From: Dastarcus helophoroides
Lineage: Eukaryota > Arthropoda > Insecta > Coleoptera > Bothrideridae
DNA length: 64,000 bases
Assembly (NCBI GenBank): GCA_028583605.1
Contig: CM053326.1
Span: 32,580,431 to 32,644,430 of the forward strand
Direction of reading: 5' to 3'
Shown here: positions 1 through 12,895 of the stretch, in pieces
How positions within the stretch are numbered: position 1 is the first letter of the stretch
How the letters are laid out: every line of letters starts with the position of its first letter
The notes under the pieces: model-generated
Told to the model about the DNA's origin: nothing
The model's database searches: none
The model's input: the letters and a program-made list of their open reading frames with translations, nothing else
Position numbers and translations under genes: made by a program

Positions 1-60
1 CAGGGACAAGATTTGTATTTCCATTTTTGAAGATAACCAAAGACCAGTCCATTCCACCAA
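1..60. mobile_element. Foldback family FB1, right-arm fragment
   Basis: The sequence CAGGGACAAGATTTGTATTT followed by GAAGATAACCAAAGACCAGTCC matches the right arm of the element at 20531-20750. The rest lies left of the window or is missing. Confidence 0.7.
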
Positions 61-407
61 AAAAAGTATTATTTGTGTATCTAGTAGTAAAAACAATACA
101 ATCCAGAACAACGATGTAAATTGTTGGCCTAGGCATCAGCCAAGGTCAACAAACATCGAAGTGCGGGAATGTGCCTTTACTACCACGTTAACATCAAAAT
201 ATCGAAAATAAAATAAAAACTTTGAGTAAAATTCATGTTTAAAAAAAAAATGTAATTTACGACAAAAATTTGATATTTCTAAACTTTTTCTTTTATTGAA
301 TAAACTTGAAAAATTCGAATAAAGTTCGAACTTTCGGGATAAATTTGAAATGTTGGGAGAAATACGTAATAAGTGACATTTCCAACCCTTACTTCGTGGA
401 ATTCTTT
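61..407. other. AT-rich sequence, no gene
   Basis: A mixed patch (100-180) leads into A-rich degenerate sequence. Nothing further recognised. Confidence 0.5.
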
Positions 408-601
408 AATATTCATAACTAATAACCTTTATTAACGATAAAAACGCAACAAAATTTAAAAATTCCACAAGGTTTTCGTTAAATATTTGCTAACACCGGA
501 CCGGGTTACGCATTACTGCAAATATTTAACGAAAACCTTGTGAAATTTTTAAATTTTTTTGCGTTTTTATCCTTAATAAATTGTGTTAGTCATGAAATAT
601 G
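408..601. repeat. Long near-perfect inverted repeat (hairpin/MITE)
   Basis: Positions 428-490 and 518-580 are reverse complements at 60 of 63 bases around a 27-base loop. Weaker pairing extends outward to about 410 and 600 (CATAACTAATA against CATGACTAACA). It would fold into one long hairpin if transcribed. No second copy is in the window. Confidence 0.75.
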
Positions 602-669
602 TAGTTTTGCTGCGAGGGAAATTCGGAGTTTTGAAAAAGAAAACAAAACTCTGTAGGGATTTTTATAAG

Positions 670-1483
670 CAGAGTTGGCAAATATTATGATATTTTTATA
701 AATATCTTATCAGTGATATTTATTAGAGATTACATCCCTGATGATCCTTGATATATAGTAATGATATATATCAATTTCGTTTTGGTAAAAATAAAAGAAA
801 AAAAATATCTTCATAACAAATTTTAACAATGCCAAGTCTGGTGTTACTCTAATTCATAATTTGACCAAAACGAGTTCAAGATCTCTTTTCTTATTTAAGT
901 TTTTTGATTTAAATGTTGGAACAAAACCACCAGTTTCCCGATTTTTCACTTCCTAGGCGCCTTCGTGGTTTAAAGTCAGTTAATCCAAAGTTCGAAAAAA
1001 ATCTTTTGAGGTCAGTTGCTGTAACAGTTAAATGAATAAAAATGTTAATGTTTATAAAAACAAAAACAGGGTATTTCAGGGTGCAATATAATGTCGTTTT
1101 TCTGTACGATTTAAAGAACTTATGCTTTGCAAACTTTGCTTTGAGTCCCACTGTTCCGCAGTTACACGAAGAGCACTGATATTACCAACAACAAAAGAAT
1201 GTTGGAATCCGCATTGTTAAAAATGTATTTACAATCACTACTGTGTCTTGTGTTGTATTCTGTTAACCTAAAGAGACTTCATTTTCAGTTTGCCTGAACA
1301 GATTGGGTAGTTTAATCAGTCGAAATTTCCTGTAATATGGTCCAGGGTGCAGCTGTATGGCACGTTGTTTACACGTGCATTTTTTGATATATATCAAGAT
1401 ATATATTAGCTAATAAATGTCGTGATATATATCGTCATATATATCATGATATTTATCCCTTGATATGTATCATGCCAACCCTG
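670..1483. mobile_element. Non-autonomous hAT-type element, 814 bp
   Basis: The ends are CAGAGTTGGCA and the inverted CAGGGTTGGCA (10 of 11 match). Flanking 8-bp duplications are TTTATAAG (662-669) and TTTATAAA (1484-1491). Both subterminal regions are rich in GATATATATC words. No transposase frame is visible. Confidence 0.75.
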
Positions 1484-2379
1484 TTTATAAATACTTTTTC
1501 TTAAATTCAGATTTATTCTGAAATTTGGAAAAAGAATGAATTAGCGAAACATTGAGACTTTAACTTTGTAAGTTATAAAAAATAATCAGATACTGAAGAA
1601 ATACTGAAAAAAGAGTTGAATGATAGAAAAACCCAAAGATACGAGTTTTCTAATAGGAAAATTTCTTAGATTTATTGTAAGCTTCAAGTTTTATTATTAT
1701 TTTCTAATTTGATCAAATTTTTGACTTTGCCCTCGAAATGTTGCCTAAAACTAAAATTTCTATCAAAAAATTCAAACTTCCTGGGAAAAATCGAAATAAA
1801 AGAAATGAAATTTCGCTGTAGGGAAATAAGAATGTAATACAAAATAAAATAAATAAATTAAATAGAATAAATAGAATAAAAATAAAATAAATATCAAATT
1901 TTGAGGCATATGTCAAGAAAATATTCAAAATTTTCTAAAAATTCAATTTTTCTAAATATTATACTAAAATTCAGAAAACCAAAAAATTTCAGGGAAATTC
2001 AAAACATCTGGGAAATGTGTTTGGAAAACTTTGAAATTTCGGGAAAAATTTGTAGTTTTCATATAAAAAGCACACACTTCGAAACAAATTCGTGATTCTG
2101 GGAAAATTTTAAATTTTTTGAAGAAATCTATAGTACCTTTTCCTTAAATTAAAATTCGTTCAGATGCCGTTGTGAAAAAGAATCAATAAGCAAAATCGTT
2201 AATTGAATAATTGATTACGATTGCTCGAGATGAACAACATTTATTTTAAAAGTTAAATCGGATACTGAAATATTGAAAAAAAAAGCAATAATTTTCTCCA
2301 AAAAAGCCATGGTTAATAATCATTTAAAAATAAATGTAAGGTTTGAAAACCCATTATTAAATTCTTCTTACGTTGCAAT
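1484..2379. repeat. AT-rich degenerate sequence
   Basis: A/T-tracts with TTCGAAA and AAATTTC words; no coding or structured signal found. Confidence 0.5.
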
Positions 2380-3779
2380 GCATAAATTCGTATTACGTTT
2401 TGATACTCATGAATGAGAAGGGCTTAAAATGTGCCCCTGTAAAATGGCGCGCGCCGTAAGGGTGCCGTTAAAAAACATAATTGTAATTTTTGATTGGTTG
2501 ACAATCGACAAGGCGATAACAAAGGGGTTACCTTCAGCGATTAGGGTAGCTTACAGTTAACAACAATACATACAGAATTTTTTACAATGAGACGCACCAT
2601 CAATCTTGCTCTGACACGGCGGTTTTAGCATTTGAAAGAATCTGAACACTCTTTCTCCGCTTTATTTGAAATGTGTGAGGCATCGCGTCATAATGGATTA
2701 TTTATTGGTAAAATGCATCCGAACACCTTTGGAAATACGACAAGAGAAAGCAAAAATGATTTAATTTGTTACTGATAAAAGATTTTTCTAATGTAAATAA
2801 ATTATTGTTAGAGTATTTAGTCATATTTTAACAAGGTCTAAAAGCAGTTTAAATTTCATTAAATGGGATGGCCTTAGTCTTTTATCAGAAGGAGTTTGAT
2901 ATAAATTTAAAAGTTAAAAAAAACCAATCACTCCGAAAAGTCTTGCTTGGTATTGGCGCTTATTTACTAGTGTTTCTCTTCGTTTGTCAATCATGTTCAA
3001 GAAGGAGGCGCTTAATTAGGTATTGGTAAATAAATTAATAAATATTGTCGATAGCTTTTTATAAAATGTTTGATTCCTCGTTTTTCTGAAGCGATTGTGT
3101 GCAGTGCGGTGTTTTCGCGGTGAATTCAATCTGAAGTGACAACTTCCAAAATTCGTAGGCTGCTTTTCTGATAAAAAAAGTATTGATAAAAATAACACCA
3201 ATTACAAATGTATTTGATACTAACAACCCAATTATCGAAGCATATTTCGCGTATTTTTCTAGTGGCCCAATTTTTAAAAGCCGTTTATAACGATTAGGAA
3301 TCTAAATCGTATTTGGTGGTAATTTTTTTAGATAAAACGGCGCGAAGAGATAAGGCAAACGACAGATTTCGGTAATTTATTCTCGCACAAAAAGAAGTTC
3401 GGCATCCTCTAAAACCAATCAGCGAGGACGAGAATGGCCGCACGGCACATAAATGAAGTTGGGGTGAAGATACCGTCTAGTTTGAAGCTATTTTTACGCT
3501 TTGTGAACTTTACTCAAGTGACCGCTTGCATCCCTAAATATCAAAATTCAGTTGGTGTGAAATTTCCTATAGACGCCAGAAGGTTGTGTACCCCACTTAT
3601 CGGAACGTTCCTCCACCTTATCACTGTATATGCAGGACTTAACACCATCATTCTGATGTATTGGAAAATTGCTTCACACTGTCACGGCTTTAACGCAGAT
3701 TTTTCAACGATATTATTTATTGGTCTTCAGCTATTAATAAGAAACTGTTTTGTGTGCATTCCTTGCTAATTAATAAAAC
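2380..3779. other. Low-repeat island, candidate regulatory DNA
   Basis: Ordinary base composition, with AAAATGGCGCGCGCC near 2442, CCAATCAG near 3415 and paired-type/homeobox-like TAAT cores. A 111-codon frame (3434-3769, MAARHINEVGVKIPSSLKLF) has a fair start context and one hydrophobic segment but no known domain; I treat it as probably non-coding. Confidence 0.35.
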
Positions 3780-5174
3780 GAATTCGACATTTTTACTTTT
3801 TTGCTTACAAAATTGACGTTATGATTGAGATGCATATGTCAAAATCTAAATTTTAGAGAAAAAAACGAATAATTAAATAACGAATTTTCGTAGGTATAAA
3901 GTTATAAAGAAACTAAATGTAGACCAAACATGTATTGATTCTTAAAATCTAAACTTCGAACTTCGCCTTTTGGTTTTTTGAAATTTCGACTTTAATCTCT
4001 AAGAGCTCGAGAAGTCAATTCGAAATATTCAGATTAAACATAAAATTATGAGAAAAAAATTGAAATTTCAAAAAAAAATTGAAATTTCTAAATACATTTG
4101 AAGAAACTTAGCTTTTAAAATTGAATTTTTAAGAATAATCTTAAAATTCGTAATTTAATCATAAAAAAACATTTTTTAAAGTTAAGTTGTGTTTTTAATT
4201 TCTAGAAAAAATGTTCAAAAATTAAAAATACCAAGTCGAAATTTTAAGAGAAAAAATGGGAAAATTTCAAGTCTAAACGCGGAATTTTGGAAAAAAAAAC
4301 CTGAAATTTTTAAAATAAACATAAAATTGTAGGAAGAACGGTCTGAAAATTTCAATAATTCTCTAAATTTGCAACTTTATCTTGCCATGTTTTACATTTT
4401 ATTAAAATTTCAAAAAAATAAAAAATTTAATTTTAATTTGAAAATCTAAAATTAATTTTTTAAAAAGGAGTAGGGTGTAATGGGTTTAACCTTTACAAGT
4501 AGACTGAACTAAAAGATTAAATTTGTTATATTTTTTCGAAAGTTCATGTAAAGTTTAAGCAGTTTTTTTAGTACTTTAATTTTTTCTAATAATTTTAAGT
4601 TTAATCTCAAAAATTGATTTCTTCCTTAAAATGTATGAACTTGAGTTAATTTGAAATTAAAAAAAAAGAAATTTTAAGATTTATAACATGTCAAAGTTTC
4701 AACAAAAAATCAGTGTTTCCAGAACATTTAAATTTCCTATCATTAATATAATATAATATTAGTACTTCTGGTTGTTATATCCTTTTCAAAACTCATAAAC
4801 CATATTTAGTTTCGGATTCAGACTTACTTTTTTGGGGGCTCCCTAGAAAGTGGGGTCCCTAAACTATAGCTTGTGCAGCTTATATGTAAATCCTGTAATG
4901 ATTTATTGAAAATAAATACACAGTGACATCTATTTGCCCTCAAAAATAAACATCCGGCAAGGTCAAATTTTGCAAAACATACCAATGATGGATCGTGAAT
5001 TTTATAACTGAGGAAATTGATTGGGCAAAATGGAGTACAGATGATTCTACGTTCGATTAAAATTAAAATAATTTGTTTTTTTTTTGATAATGGAAAATAA
5101 AATTAACGGAATCTTTCTTTATATTGAAAATAATGTCGATATCAATCGAAATGACCTTTAAGTCAAGAATTTAT
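3780..5174. repeat. A-rich degenerate repeat block
   Basis: Dominated by GAAATTTC, AAAATTGAAATTT and TCGA words, without clean period. No gene. A GGGGCTCCCTAG patch near 4840 may be an old element end. Confidence 0.6.
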
Positions 5175-5182
5175 GCCTAAAA

Positions 5183-6242
5183 CAGTGGCGGCTGGTCTTA
5201 AAGAGCGCAAGAGAGCGCGCTCCTCTTGAAATGAGCGATCTATTATTTTCTGTTTAATGTAAAAGACTTGGATTTATCACATTTTTAAACACAAAATAAT
5301 GATATACTAATTAACTAATAATACTTGTGAGTGACTTGAAATAAAGTAGGTAAACGTTTGATTCTATTATATTAACTATTATAAGGAAATTTAAATAAGT
5401 TGGTGCGCGCAGAATTATGCACCTAGCGTGGCTGCCGTGCGATACCTATCAACGGCCTCCATGGGATACGGAGAAATAAACTACAGAACACCACGTTAAA
5501 GCTAGCCCGGGGTAGGCCGCTCCGCGCTTATGCGATATTGCCAAATGGTGACTATGAGTAAGAGTTTGGAGTGTGTATTTACGGTTTATGATGCTAAATG
5601 CGTAGGTGCCGGCTAATCTGATTGCGATTGCTAATTGTGCCGCAGGCCTAACTGCCAATAGTACCGCTATTCACAAAGAGATAGCAGTACAGCAGTACCC
5701 CTTCTAGGCTCTAATTATTAATTTGTAAATTTGGATTAAAACAATTTTGATGAGAAAGTAATGAACACTTTATTTCTTTAAAAGATCGTAATGCGAATTT
5801 TGTTAAAAAAAAAAATGTTTATGTTTTTGTAGAATTTAATTAGAATTTTGTAATAAAATATATTTTATTTTCAAATGCAGTTCTCATGAAAAAGTGATAT
5901 AATTTTATTCCTTTAAAAGCAAACAATTTTAATTAAGTAACCTAGAGCCCTAACGACGTGCAACCGTACAAAGTACTTTAAAGGGGCTCAGAAGTGTCGA
6001 TAATGTTTTTTTTTGTACTCGATAAAAATAATTTAAAGATGATAACCCAAACATATTTTGGAGGTTATAAGATGTTAATTAAATTTAATTTGTAAAAATA
6101 CTATTAAATATCACACCTTTTGTATCACTTTTGTTTCTCTTAAATTTAATACCTTGCTAAGGCACTGGAGTCACCTAAACGCTTGACTACTAATATTTTT
6201 GCATCTGCGCACCCTCTTTCAAAAAGTCACCACCCGCCACTG
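5183..6242. mobile_element. Non-autonomous hAT-type element, 1060 bp, perfect 8-bp TSD
   Basis: The termini are CAGTGGCGGCTGGT and inverted CAGTGGCGGGTGGT (13 of 14). The target-site duplication GCCTAAAA is perfect at 5175-5182 and 6243-6250. The interior has a GC-richer patch (5400-5700), with no transposase that I can read. Confidence 0.88.
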
Positions 6243-6250
6243 GCCTAAAA

Positions 6251-7799
6251 TGATAAATTTGGATTTTAAACTCAAACATTGATATCTTTTCTCGAAATTT
6301 CCACTTTCGTGACCGAGTTTTCACTCGAAGTTCGACAATTGTAGAGAAAGACGAAATTTCAAAGTTTATGTCGCTAATTTCTAAAAAATGTTAATATTTT
6401 GAGGTTAAACTTGAACTTTTGAGAATGTTTTTATAGTAAATAAGCTCTCTTCAACACTTGGATTATTTTATTTAAAAGTTTAACTTTATCCCTTACATTT
6501 ATGGAAAATAATTCTTGAATTTTTTAATTTAAAAATGTCAAAAACGGTAAAATTTTGCCAAAAAATAAATCGTAAAATTTATAAAAATAAACCAAGATTT
6601 TCAGGAAAAACCCAGAATTTCAGTTTTAGGTTCGTAATTTTAATAAAAATGTTGAGTATTGGACTTTTTACTTTAAAATTGAAAAGCTCTTGAGCAAGGG
6701 TGGCCCAAATGATCTTGCAGGCACTTTGGAAATGCATCACAACTTTGCGGGCCGCATGAGGACTTTTTTTGTTCGATTAAAAAATGTCGAACGAAAGTAT
6801 TAAAAGAAGTAGAAACTGGGGACCTTTTTTTTGGTCGACAAGAATTATAAACTTGTAAATGTGTGATGAATCTCGCGGGCGCAAAAATGTTCTAGGAGGG
6901 TTGCGAGTTGACCACATCTGATCTGGAATGTAGGAAATTTTGAGACATAATTTTGGTTTTTCTTTCAAAATTTTAGGTTTGATTCAAATGTGGGGTTTTT
7001 GGTCAAAAAAAATGTCGTTTGAAATATCAGTTGTTTCGTTTTTAATGCGAATTAAACACATAATTAACAAGAATTATTAATTCCGACTTTTCGGAATTTT
7101 AGCATTTCAGAAAAACTCAAAATATTAACTTTTCTCGTAATTTTTAGTATAATTTTCCCCTAAAATTTTGTTTCCAATCTTTTCTCCCAATTTTACCAAA
7201 TTTTGATTTTTTTCTCGTAATTCAGAGTAAAAAGTCGAACCTAAAAGAACTAAAAACCAAGTAGTTAAATTTAAAATTTTAATAAATGCCTATTTGGACT
7301 TTTTTGCCAAAATCCCTACTATGTGAATTATTTTTATTAATAAATGCAAATTTTAAAATTTTGGCCGACTTAAAATTTACACGTTTTCTAAAAATGTTGA
7401 TTTTTTTGTCTTGAAATGCGGACTTTTTTTCGAAATTTTGAACTATTTGAAGTAAAAAATAAAAATGTCTAGTCGAAATTCGGGATTTTGAAATAAAAAT
7501 CAAAATTTTGAGACTGAAATGAATATTTTCAGCAAATATTCCAAATTATTAATTTAATAATTTTAAGAGAAAAACCAAAAATACTCTAGAAAAGAAAACA
7601 GTTTTCAATTCTAAGCTCAAATTTTCCTAGGGAAATTAAAATTTCGGAATGAGCTACATTTATTTTAAAGGTAAAATTTCCATTTTTAAGTCGAAATTAA
7701 AAAACTAAAACAAATATCCAGTTGTGACTGTAAAATCAGAGAGAAGAAATTAAATTATGAGAAAAACTGGAGCTTGTAAAAAAATCGACTTTTAACGCA
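6251..7799. repeat. Degenerate AT repeat block with old hAT-like ends
   Basis: TTTCGA and AAAATTTTGA words on both strands. CAAGGGTGGCCCAAATG with GCGGGCCGCATG (6697-6757) and GCGGGCGCAAAAATG with GTTGACCAC (6875-6920) resemble hAT termini, but no target duplication was found. Confidence 0.5.
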
Positions 7800-8620
7800 A
7801 AGGAAGTCAAAAAATTTTATATTTTGAAAATCACATTTTGAAAAAAACTGAAATATACTTATTTTAAAAAAAATAAAATTTTAACTTCTGGGTACAAAAA
7901 AATTCTTTTTTCCTAAAATTACTTAGTGATGTCGAAATATTATTGGATTCTCTACTTTTACCTTAGAATTTTGACTTTGAAGCTCCAATTTTCTAGAACC
8001 AACCAGACCCATATTTTAAGAAAACATCAAAATCTTTAATTAAAATTTAAAATTTTGAAAATCGCATTAAAAAAAACTGAAATACATTTATTTTAAAAAA
8101 AATAAAATTTTAACTTCTGAGTACAAATAAAGTACAAGTAAATTACTTAGTAATGTCGAAATATTATTGGATTACAAAGAAAAGAAAAAATGAAAAGAGG
8201 AATATGAGGAAATATGTAAAAATGAAAGAATGAAAAGGCCAATTTCAAAACATCAGAGCACGGTAACTCAGTATGTCCACCATACCAGAGGCAAAACTCT
8301 TCTGAATTGAAAATTAGTACAAAAGATAAGAAAGTTTAGACAGAAGAGCACGGTAAATCAGTATGTCCACCATACCAGAGGCGAAACTCTTCTGAAGAGT
8401 TTCCTGTCTCTACTTTTACCTTAGAATTTTGACTTTGAAGCTCCAATTTTCTAGAACCAATCAGACCCATATTTTGAGAAAACATCAAAATCTTTAATTT
8501 AAATTTGATATTTTGAAAATCACATTTAAAAAAAACTGAAATATATTTATTTTGGAAAAAATAAAATTTTAACTTCTGAGTACAAAAATTCTTTTTGATT
8601 AAAGTTTTTTTGTATGAAAA
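7800..8620. repeat. Local triplication of a roughly 230-bp segment
   Basis: AATAAAATTTTAACTTCTG occurs near 7873, 8100 and 8562, preceded each time by TTTTGAAAATC and AAAACTGAAATA. The segment ACTTTTACCTTAGAATTTTG with GAAGCTCCAATTTTCTAGAA occurs near 7955 and 8407. The 90-bp repeat pair is inserted between copies two and three. Confidence 0.7.
8253..8396 (-). repeat. Two units of the 90-bp repeat family (reverse strand)
   Basis: AGAGCACGGTAACTCAGTAT and AGAGCACGGTAAATCAGTAT start at 8255 and 8345, 90 bp apart. Each continues GTCCACCATACCAGAGG. The reverse complement matches the cores at 14.4-14.75 kb. Confidence 0.75.
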
Positions 8621-8930
8621 AATTTTGTAAAAAAAAGATCAAATTTTGACTCACCATCAAACTTTTTAGATAGAAACTTTGCAAATTATGGTCGAAATTT
8701 TGACAACGAAGTCGGAGTTTTAGGAAAAAGGTAAAACTTTTTGATTTAAACTAGGAAGTTTTAGAAAAACGTTGATTTCCAAAACAACTCTTATGTTCAA
8801 AAATATATTTTTTCATTTTGTAAGGGGAGATGAGTTTTCCTAGCCACTGATACATACACAACATTTTACCAACACGAACAAATTAAAAATTTTACACATT
8901 TGCAATTTTACACATTTGCAATTTTTTTTT

Positions 8931-9140
8931 GCTGGAACGGACTGGCCCTTGGTTATCTTTAAAAATTAAAATAGAAATTTTGTCCCCTGAAACCAAGAAA
9001 AATTAAAAAACACAATAAAGGCTGCTCTAACGCAGTATCTCTCTGAAGATGATAGCTTGGCTATCGACACGCGTCAGAGCAATCTTTGTTGTGTTTTTTA
9101 ATCTTTCTGGGTTTCAGGGGACAATATTTGTATTTTAATA
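8931..9140. mobile_element. Foldback family FB1, long copy
   Basis: The left arm GCTGGAACGGACTGGCCC..GGTTATC runs through GTCCCCTGAAACCAAGAAAA to the centre GATAGCTTGGCTATCG. It then returns as GTTGTGTTTTTTAATCTTTC and GGTTTCAGGGGACAATATTT. A 10-bp TTTGCAATTT occurs just outside both ends (8915-8924, 9141-9150), a possible target duplication, though the left flank itself repeats that word. Confidence 0.75.
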
Positions 9141-9150
9141 TTTGCAATTT

Positions 9151-10140
9151 CGTCAAAAAACTTAATTTTTTGGAAGCCGTAGAAGTTCATAAATATTTAC
9201 AGTCACGACAATTTACACTCATTAATAAACAGATCTTTCGAATGGAAGTTCAAAAATTTGAAATTTTTTCTCAAAGTATAGGAGCTGACATTGAAAATTT
9301 TGGGAAAAGCAAACAACTAAATTTAGGCAAATAGATTTCGGAAATTTTGCTTTTCTCTGACATCTTCAACTTTTTCTAGAAATGTTAAGATTTCTAGAAA
9401 AAATCGAGTTTAAAACTAAAACTTCGAGAAAGAAATTGAAACCTTCGAATTTATAAAGGAAAATTGTAATTTAACATTAAAAGAAAATATCGCGTGTTTT
9501 GAAAATATTGATTATTCTCTTATAATTTTGGGTTTAAATGTCCAATATTTCATTTTTTCTTAAAATTTTAACTTAAACTCAAAATCTGAAAATTTTTTCT
9601 GGACATTTTGACTTTAAATCCAAAATGTTGAGTGACATATTATCCAAAAATTCCAACAAAAAAAATGGACTTACTTTTAAATTTCAAGTTTATACACGAA
9701 ATTATGTGTTGCGCTAGAAAATTAGGAAACTATTATATATTTTGAGATGTCGTAATTTTCTACTTTTTTGGAACTTTCCAATTTAAACGTGTAATTACTT
9801 TGCTTAAAACTTCGATTGAAATAATTGATATTTTCAACCATTACTTGGTGAAATTATCAATAAACATAATCCTCCGACGATTTACATACAAAATTTCGTT
9901 TTTAAAATCAAAAGTTTGACTTTTTTAAATTTCAACTCGAGTATCGAAGTTTGGACCCGAATCTTAGATCACAATTTTAACTTTGCTTGTCACTTAGACT
10001 GCTTCAGCGGCATTTTAAAAATAAAATGTTCTCCTAAAACACCCATTCTACCTCTTCATAAATATAATACTATAATACATAATAATTATTTAAATTTAGC
10101 AAGCGAGGCAATAAAACTTGTTTTTGTTTATATCTAATAT
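9151..10140. repeat. Degenerate AT repeat block
   Basis: A-rich then T-rich words of the CGAAATTTT type; no gene recognised. Confidence 0.55.
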
Positions 10141-10700
10141 TTCGAAGATCCTAAATATTTCAATTTCGCTTAACTACAGCAGGATATAAAACCATTGTAG
10201 ATTTTTCAAGAAGATCCATTACCTTTCCCTAGTGCATCACTTTGGTTTGACAAACACTGTTCAACAGATTAGAGGAAGACATTTTAATTTCCATAATCCG
10301 ATGGGCTCTCACGTTCATTGGTTCGATCTGCTGTTAGGGCCCCCTAAGAAAACATTACGCCGATAAAAAACCCTAAGTAGTGCTAACCCTTTTTAATAAA
10401 GCAGACAGCCACGCGCCAGGGGTTAAAAGACACGTGCTGTCGCTTGTTGAATTATAAAAGATCACATTTTATTAAGAAGCAACATCCCGACGAATGGCCC
10501 TCTGCCGCTCGAATTAAACGGTTTGTCGGGAAGCAATTCAATAAAGCCCAAATTGTACTTATTTCCTGTTTAATAATAAATGGTTTCAGATGGAGAATGC
10601 CATATTTTTCTTGTCATATTATGCTTTATCAAAAATTTATTTTAGACGAGTGGATTAAACTTAAAAAAAAGACTTTTGTCAAGATATCCTAAATTACTTA
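10141..10700. other. Low-repeat island, candidate regulatory DNA
   Basis: GC-richer than its flanks, with CACGTG (E-box) near 10432 in AAAGACACGTGCTGTCGC, GGGCCCCCTAAG near 10338 and CCGACGAATGGCCCTCTGCC near 10488. No open frame with domain content. Confidence 0.3.
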
Positions 10701-12339
10701 GTAATATGTTTTCTAATTAGATCTAATAATTTAATAGGTTTATAGTCAATTGATACCTTTTCAAGAATTGAATTTAATGGTTTGTCAAATAATAATAATA
10801 ATATTGTGTTTATCCGTTAAATATTTCTATACATATACATAATACCTAAACTTTTTCTAACTGCTTTTACAAACTTTTCCCGATATTGCTTATTTAGTTG
10901 GGTAGATATAACTGCGCAACAGTGGAAAGAATAATGATTTGAAATTTGATTTGTTTAAAAATGTCAAAATTATTCCCAAAATTCCGAGTATAAACTTGAA
11001 ATTCTTAAGTTTTTAAATTTCCAGTTTTAACTGAAAACAGGGAAAAAATTCGGAATTTTGAAATTGAATTCGATAGCGAATTGCAGAGGAAAATTAATGT
11101 GAAATTGCGAACATGCAGAGTATTTTTTTTAAGGTGCACATCTTATAAAATGGCTAATAATCAAAAGATTTTTCTTACGACCATTACAACGGTTATGAGT
11201 TTTATGAATCTATGAGAGAAACGGTGATACCAAGGGACATTTTTTAAACGCGTGTTGTTTACCGATTAAAAATATTGTGTTCTTCCTAACAAGCCTTGTC
11301 TGGATAAACATGTATACTTGAATATGTTTTATATAACTGGATTGTATTTATCCTGGAACTGTGTTAATGAATTCATGTTGTCACATTTTTCATGAACAGC
11401 AACCAAACTGGCGACAAATGTTTAATGTGCTCCAAAATAAATAATCTGGGTGTTTGAACATTAAACATTAATTTTGTGAATGAGTCGCTATGTATTTTTT
11501 TAGAATTCCTGTTTTAATTTTTATGAGATCGGTTAACTGTTTTGGTACACTTTTTGTATCATTTATTTTCTAGAATATTTGTTTTATTTTTTGTCAGACC
11601 GACTGATAAAAAAAAAAGAAAAATATAAAATAGTTAAAATTATTTTCAAATTACGTATTTGCTGCCCATTAGTGAGGCGCCATGAAACAACGTCTGTTAA
11701 AATGAGTGAAGTTGGGTGAGGGCTAGATGGGTTTATCCCCCCAAAATCGGATCTTTTGTTTTGTCCGACCAGAAATATTTGAAGGTTTGGGCAAAGTATG
11801 AAAATTAATGTAGCTTCAAAAGAATTTTTATACCTGAGGATATAAACTGATATTCTCTTTTTTCGTAAAAATGACAAGGGAGCTTTGGCCCTCAGGTCGG
11901 ATGACCCAATTTTGACCATGCTTATTTAGAGAATTTGTTATGAAACAAGAGCGCTCTGTTAGAGAGAGTTTTCCTTTAAAAAAAAAAACGAGCAATAATT
12001 TATTTCTGAATTTTGGTTTTCCAAGGGCATACGTGTTTAAAATTAATAACTTAATAACTGAATCATTCTGTATAAAAGATACAAAATCGATAAATCTTAA
12101 CAAAAATTCTTCTTACCAAGTTTAAGTTTCTTAATTTTGCTCGAAGTTAAAAATTATTGGAAATTATTTTTGGGAGTTGAGTTTAACCAAATAACCTTAT
12201 AAAATAATCCAGTAGTTTCCGAGGGATTACTTTTGGCTATATTAATTTTTCTTTACATCAATAACTTATTGTAACATTTTCTATAAGCACTTGACCAGTT
12301 CAATGTGATTGATAAAGTGCTTGAGATACTTAACTCTAT
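10701..12339. other. AT-rich sequence, no gene
   Basis: Mixed AT-rich DNA with an AATAAT microsatellite near 10790. Small overlapping frames around 11.6-12.1 kb lack domains on either strand. Confidence 0.4.
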
Positions 12340-12895
12340 TCACCTTCAAACAGATGAGGTCACCGGAGGTTTTAGGGTGGAAGGGGTTGGAGCTGGATCT
12401 TGCCCCCAACTCACATATGGAGCAATAATAATCGATTATGAGTATTTTACGGATTAACAGAATGTTTTATTCTTATAACTGGAATTTTACACCCTTGGTC
12501 TGTTAAAATGCACCCTCGCAACCCTTAAATGTAGTTTGATCGAGCAGCGTTGAAACGCGATCTGTTATGATTGATTGATGACCAGCTAGGCTGCACACTG
12601 TCTTCCATCAATAAGAGCCTTAACTGCTCGTATTGCTTTTTAATGTGTGATTTTTATGACGGCCGGATATCCACCAATGAACAGCGTTTGTGAAGCAACT
12701 AAGCAAACTAATGGAAAGCTGCCTCTGTAAAACACCTTTTTACTAAATGCGATATTTAGCTGCAGTTAATGTTCTTGAGCTGTTATCTTCAAGAACGACA
12801 AAAGTGTTTTTAAAATATAAAATAACAAGTTCAAACTTTTGGCAGAAATACATTATTTTTACCCAAAAACTACAGATATAGCTCGCAGTCAACGA
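12340..12895. other. Low-repeat island, candidate regulatory DNA
   Basis: Contains GGTCACCGG, clustered ATTGATTGATGAC and TTTTTATGACGGCC (caudal/Abd-B-type TTTATG cores), and no coding frame. About 3 kb upstream of the first visible POU exon. Confidence 0.3.

Noticed and set aside
6697..6920. hAT element bounded by CAAGGGTGGCCCAAATG and GTTGACCACATCTG
   Set aside because: The ends pair poorly and the flanking octamers do not match; kept only as possible old termini.
8253..8396. CRISPR-like direct repeat pair
   Set aside because: Only two units, eukaryotic context, and the spacer equivalent is part of the 90-bp repeat.
10318..10327. GGTTCGATCT as a tRNA T-arm
   Set aside because: No acceptor, D-arm or anticodon stem could be folded around it.
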